Below, piece by piece: positions 59,942 to 64,000 of a stretch of 64,000 nucleotides of DNA. The stretch is from Rhynchosporium graminicola (lineage: Eukaryota > Ascomycota > Leotiomycetes > Helotiales > Ploettnerulaceae), in the NCBI GenBank assembly GCA_900074885.1, contig FJUW01000070.1:1-64000 (forward strand), read 5' to 3'. Both the position numbers and the translations under genes were made by a program. How positions within the stretch are numbered: the stretch's first letter is position 1; each line of letters starts with the position of its first letter. The notes under the pieces were generated by a model. The model had not been told where the DNA came from and ran no database searches. It was given only the letters and a program-made list of their open reading frames with translations.

Positions 59942-61347
59942 ATGTCGAATCGTTGGGGAAGCTCATCCAATGCAAACAAGGAGCTAGCCACAAGCCATTT
60001 AAGGGACATTTCTGCAGAGCAGGAACATGATAGAATACATGGAGAACATCCAATCCCCAATTCCTCCTCAACCATAGCCATGTCGGTCGATAATGAGGAA
60101 TTCGATATCGGGATCACAGCCGGCCAGAAGATGCTATCTGCCATGTCGGGAAGTTTGTTGACTTCGCTACTAGGTGGGCACGCCACCAGAACAGCTTGAA
60201 GTGAATGCTAACGGATCAAGTCACACCACTCGATGTCGTCCGTGTCCGCCTACAATCACAACCTACATCTCCCTCCCCCCTTACGCAAATTTCGAAGCTC
60301 TCCGCATCCTCATCACGATCCTTCAATACCCTCCCACCAAATCTAGGCGTCACCGCGTGCTGTAGGGAAGTCTTCTTTGCTACGAATAACGCCGAATACT
60401 GTATGGCAGCACCTAGGATAGGAGAAGTTGGGGCGGAATGCGCAATCGAAGAAACACAAAAACGATCATACAACTCGACATTGGACGGTTTACGGAAGAT
60501 TGCACGGAATGAAGGCGTGACTTCTCTCTGGCGCGGACTGTCCCCGACTTTGGTGATGACTATCCCAGCGAATATCATATACTTCACTGGATACGATTGG
60601 TTGCGGTTCAATAACAAGAGTCCGATCAACAAATATCTTTCGGATACATATGCCCCCCTAACATCAGGAGCAACAGCGCGGATAGTAGCTGCTATAGCAG
60701 TTGGACCCGTTGAAATGTTCAGGACCAGATTACAGGCCAATCGATCAACAGGAGGATCACATTTCGCAGAGACGTTGCAGGGGATGGGAGAGATGATTAA
60801 GGCGCATGGATACACTTCACTCTGGAGAGGTTTTACATTGACGATGTGGAGGGATGTGCCATTTTCGGGACTGTATTGGTTGGGGTATGAAAGTATAAGA
60901 GGAGTATTGACGGAGGCAAGGGAGAAGGGTCGAGGGAGGAATTTGAGTGTGGATGGATCACAGACGCGAGGACAAGCGAGGAGTAGAAGCCAGAGTCGAG
61001 AGAACCAGTATAACACATTCCTGGACAGTTTCGTGGCGGGCGCTTCATCGGGAGCTGTGGCATCAATCCTAACGATGCCTTTCGATGTCGGGAAGACGAG
61101 GAGGCAGGTTATTGAACCGGGAAATAGTTCAGCAGGAAATGTGTTGGCGCCAGAGGAGAGATCGATGCCCAGGTTTTTGTGGCACATTTTCAAGGAGGAG
61201 GGAATGGCAGGATTATGGCGCGGATGGATACCCCGAACACTGAAGATCGCTCCGTCGTGTGCCATCATGATCAGTTGTTATGAGGTGGGGAAGAGGGCTT
61301 TTAGGAGTGTTAATGAGAGGGCTGAGAGGAAGGGTGCGGCTGTGTGA
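59942..61347 (+). CDS. Mitochondrial carrier of the Mtm1/SLC25A39-40 type (452 aa, two exons)
   Basis: Exons 59942-60173 and 60221-61347. The 47-bp intron has a GTGGGC donor, GCTAACG branch site and AAG acceptor, phase 1. There are three carrier repeats with signatures: T-P-L-D-V-V-R-V-R at 79-87, P-V-E-M-F-R-T-R at 240-247, and P-F-D-V-G-K-T-R-R at 364-372. The G-Q-K-M-L-S-A start of helix 1 and the long first matrix loop are typical of Mtm1/SLC25A39. That loop holds cysteines 124, 125, 138 and 151. Human SLC25A39 imports glutathione into mitochondria; yeast Mtm1 affects manganese loading of Sod2. Residues about 310-340 form an Arg/Ser-rich insert in the loop before repeat 3. Confidence 0.9.
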
Positions 61348-61971
61348 AATTGGCTGAACGTGAAGCATAGAACTGTGTAATATATGATACCATCCTCTTG
61401 GGGTTTGCATTCTGGCGTACTAAAAGGGAGCGCATAGGATGGCGGTTGATTTGCTTCGAGTATGCATAGCGGATTGAGCGTTTTAGCTATTCGGAAAGCT
61501 GTATTCTATAAAACACAGTAGTGATGTCCATGATAATCATCTTTAAGTTATAATTCGTTCCATGACCTTTGACTTTTGACTTTTTGGCATCTTGCAAACT
61601 ATTGATAATTCTGAATTCTCTGATCTTCTCTGACTAGAAGAGTCAAACTTTGAAAGTGACGGTTCTCACCTAATTGGTCAATCACGACAAATGGCTGGGA
61701 CCTCTGACATCGCGACAGGAAGCTCTCTACGCGCTTCGCGTCATCTCTGACGCGCTTTAATCGAGAAGTTCAGCTCCACTTCAGCCACCACTCCTTTTCC
61801 TCGCAGCTGCCAAAGAGTACTCCACATCAACTTCACATTTATTTTAAATCATCATATCTTAGCACCACCGTCAAGCTGTCATTACGTACAATAACTCGGT
61901 GTCTACTCCCACGCAGACAATTGCGTCCGCAGCTTGAATCTATCTCTCGGATTGGGATTTTCCAGCTCACC
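61348..61971. other. Intergenic region
   Basis: 3' flank of the carrier gene and promoter/leader of the uracil-DNA glycosylase gene. Two GACGCG-type motifs near 61728-61755 resemble MluI-box (ACGCG) elements, which drive S-phase expression of DNA-repair genes in fungi (inference). Confidence 0.4.
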
Positions 61972-63273
61972 ATGTCCCTCAAACGGAAAGCCGGGGACAC
62001 ACCAACCTCATCAGACTCCAAGAAGCCAAAAGTAGACGCGAGTATAACCTCATTCTTCGGAGCGCCCAAACCAAAACCCTGCAACGGCACCTCCTCCACA
62101 TCTCGGCCCTCTCCTCCGCCTGTCAGTTTCGACAAAGAGAAATGGGTGGCCAGCCTGAATGAGGAGACGAAGGAACTTTTAAGATTAGAGATCGAGACGT
62201 TGCACGAGAGTTGGTTGAAGGAATTGAAAGACGAGGTTACGAGTAAGAGTTTTTTGGACTTGAAAAGGTTTCTGAAAAGGGAGAGGGAGAGTGGGAAGAA
62301 GATCTTTCCTAAGGAGGAGGATGTTTATTCTTGGTATGCTTCTCACATTCTTTCACTTGAGGAAGATGGAGTATATCTAACAACCAGAAACGCTAACATA
62401 TTTATAACAGGTCCCGACACACACCCTTCACCTCCGTCCGCGCCGTAATCCTAGGCCAAGACCCCTACCATAACGATAATCAGGCCCACGGGTTGTCATT
62501 CTCTGTACAAGCTCCTACGCCGGCGCCGCCGAGTCTGAAGAACATATACAAAGCTCTCGCCATCGACTATCCATCTTTCGTTCCTCCGTCTGGAAATTCT
62601 GGCTTGTTGACGCCCTGGTATGCTTTTTCTCCCTCAGGAATAGCTTCCGAGACCCTTCCCAGATCATCTTTCCACAGCCCATTTACTAACACCTACTACG
62701 TTCAGGGCACAACGCGGCGTCCTCCTACTAAATACCTGCCTCACCGTCCGCGCCCACGAGGCGAATTCCCATAGTAACAGAGGATGGGAGAAATTCACTC
62801 AGAGGGTTATCGATCTCGTCGCCGAAAAGAGGAGGAAGGGAGTGGTGTTCTTGGCGTGGGGTGCGCCAGCCGCCAAGAGGGTTAAGATGGTGGATAAAGT
62901 GCGGCATTTGGTGTTGCTGAGTGTGCATCCTAGTCCGTTGAGTGCGAGTCGAGGCTGGTTCCAATGTGGGCATTTTCGGAAGACGAATGACTGGTTGGTG
63001 AATAAGGGGCAGGGAAAGATTGATTGGAGTCTGGGCCCTAAAAGTCTTTTCGAAGGGGAGACGAAGCTTGATGCGGGAGAGGAGTTGCAGGTAAAGGAGA
63101 AGATGGAGGAGAAGGTCGTACAGAAAGTGGTGGAGAAGAAGGTTGAGAAGGGTGTAGAGGACGAGTTTGAGGACGAAGAGGCTGAAGCGGCTATGAATGA
63201 GGCTTTTGAGGCGGAGCAGAAGGAGGTCGAGAGTGTCAAGGTCGAGGAGATTAAGCCTGCTGAAGAGGCTTGA
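61972..63273 (+). CDS. UNG1: Uracil-DNA glycosylase (378 aa, three exons)
   Basis: Exons 61972-62333, 62411-62617 and 62706-63273. Introns of 77 and 88 bp have GTATGC donors and CAG acceptors; each splits a Trp codon. Both family-1 UDG motifs are present: G-Q-D-P-Y-H at 136-141 (catalytic Asp138) and H-P-S-P-L-S at 264-269 (His264). It removes uracil from DNA to start base-excision repair in nucleus and mitochondria. The N-terminus has K-R-K and K-K-P-K nuclear-signal-like clusters and an I-T-S-F-F segment (near residues 25-29), resembling a PCNA-binding box that lacks the usual Gln. A charged coiled-coil-like tail of about 75 residues, with repeated V-V-E-K-K/E-K-V motifs, extends beyond the usual end of the enzyme. 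Confidence 0.93.
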
Positions 63274-63581
63274 TCTGGTAATACAGGATACGTTTGAGAA
63301 TAAAATGGTACTAGGACTTTGGTGTCATGTCACCACCTTTTTCAAGTAGCGTTCAAATCATAAATCAAAGCAACGAGAATCATAGCTTCACTCTCGGCCA
63401 ACTCGTCGCCTCCTCACGGAATATCTGTATACGTTTCCCACCTTTCATTCACAACATAGGAAACAAGACACAAATCGAGATTTCATTTTCCCATAATAAA
63501 TATCCTAACTATACAGATACCAAGCATCCGCCGCGATGCCATCACGTTCATACATGACTGAATAAATGCTTCCTCGACAAT
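63274..63581. other. Convergent intergenic region
   Basis: Spacer between the 3' ends of the UNG1 gene and the minus-strand DUF3140 gene. I saw nothing else in it. Confidence 0.4.
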
Positions 63582-64000
63582 CTAGCTCTTCTGCGCATCA
63601 TGTCCCCAATTCTTCAAGCTCTTATAACTCTTACTCTCCGTATCCTGCTTCGCCTTCTCCTCCTGCGCGAGATGGCGTTTACAATACGCTACCACTTTGC
63701 GCATGTGGTCGTAATCCTCTTCATATATTATCAATATTTTTCTTTCTTGTCGTTATGTAATATAGATGTGATTGAAACGGAGTGATGGAGTGGTGACGGA
63801 AACGCGGTTTCGAGGATGTATATGGTGGCTTGATAGATATAGAGGAAGTGCGTGGAGGGGGGAGTAAAGGGTGGAAAGGGTAGAGGTAATGTGGAGGAGG
63901 AGGGGAAGGAGAATGATACAATACCTTCATCATAGCCCTCCGGATCTCTCTCGGGATTCTTCTTGAGGATCTCGACGATTTTCCGACCGCTGTTCATAAT
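63582..64000 (-). CDS. DUF3140 family protein, C-terminal part (partial, cut by window edge)
   Basis: Minus-strand exon from the edge (64000) to 63925, a 206-bp intron (63924-63719), and the last exon 63718-63582. The joined sequence reads S-G-R-K-I-V-E-I-L-K-K-N-P, then Y-D-E-E-D-Y-D-H-M-R-K-V-V-A-Y-C-K-R-H-L, and ends S-L-K-N-W-G-H-D. This is the conserved C-terminal half of a DUF3140-type small protein found in fungi and bacteria. The Met at 63997 is probably internal and the true start lies beyond the edge. The intron is about four times longer than most in this window. Confidence 0.75.

Noticed and set aside
60216..61268. A 350-codon minus-strand frame
   Set aside because: It is antisense to the mitochondrial carrier, whose three signatures and splice sites are clear. 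The antisense frame has no domain.
1..64000. tRNA and rRNA genes
   Set aside because: No cloverleaf with A/B box sequences and no conserved rRNA segments were noticed. A covariance-model scan would be decisive.

Overview
This window looks like nuclear DNA of a filamentous ascomycete (Pezizomycotina, perhaps Leotiomycetes; the class is inference). The genes carry short 47-100 bp introns with fungal branch sites, and they encode fungal families: a GH18 chitinase, a Pof7/Hrt3-type F-box protein, an Mtm1-type mitochondrial carrier, a DUF3140 protein and a DUF1399/GRDP protein. The left 14.2 kb is a TA-rich block with almost no open frames, in which glutamine codons have become TAG/TAA. That is the signature of repeat-induced point mutation (RIP).

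Bases 1-14,235 are a stack of nested transposons. A complete Ty1/copia element (307-6576, two 205-bp LTRs, CTTTC target duplication) lies inside a minus-strand Ty3/gypsy element (1-306 plus 6577-8400). That element abuts, and seems to have inserted into, a second minus-strand gypsy element (8401-12909). The second gypsy element in turn interrupts a hAT DNA transposon (12910 to about 14235). The other ends of the outer three elements lie to the left of the window.

The region from 14.2 to 64 kb is ordinary gene-bearing DNA. In order it holds: a fungal protein of unknown function (17094-19667, +); an APH/AIM9-like kinase-fold protein in four exons (21220-23092, +); a decayed stretch containing a broken Ser/Thr-rich membrane-protein gene and a 186-bp MITE; a GT31 glycosyltransferase with a C-terminal Apple/PAN-like module (27392-28892, +); a CHAT-protease protein (29192-32062, -) divergent from a gene whose product resembles gasdermin-type pore formers in motif layout (33293-34446, +); small proteins at 35.7, 37.0 and 38.1 kb; a long single-pass membrane protein (40573-42987, -); a glycine-rich-domain protein (44664-47122, -); a secreted chitinase with a 15-nt microexon (49384-51164, -); a small secreted protein (53549-54068, -); an F-box protein (57945-59497, -) divergent from a mitochondrial carrier (59942-61347, +); uracil-DNA glycosylase (61972-63273, +); and the 3' part of a DUF3140 gene cut by the right edge (63582-64000, -).

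I joined the exons by hand from splice signals, frame continuity and family resemblance. Two introns need GC-AG splice sites. The most interesting candidate system is the divergent CHAT-protease/gasdermin-like pair at 29.2-34.4 kb, which would fit a fungal regulated-cell-death module. The assignment of the second partner is a hypothesis.
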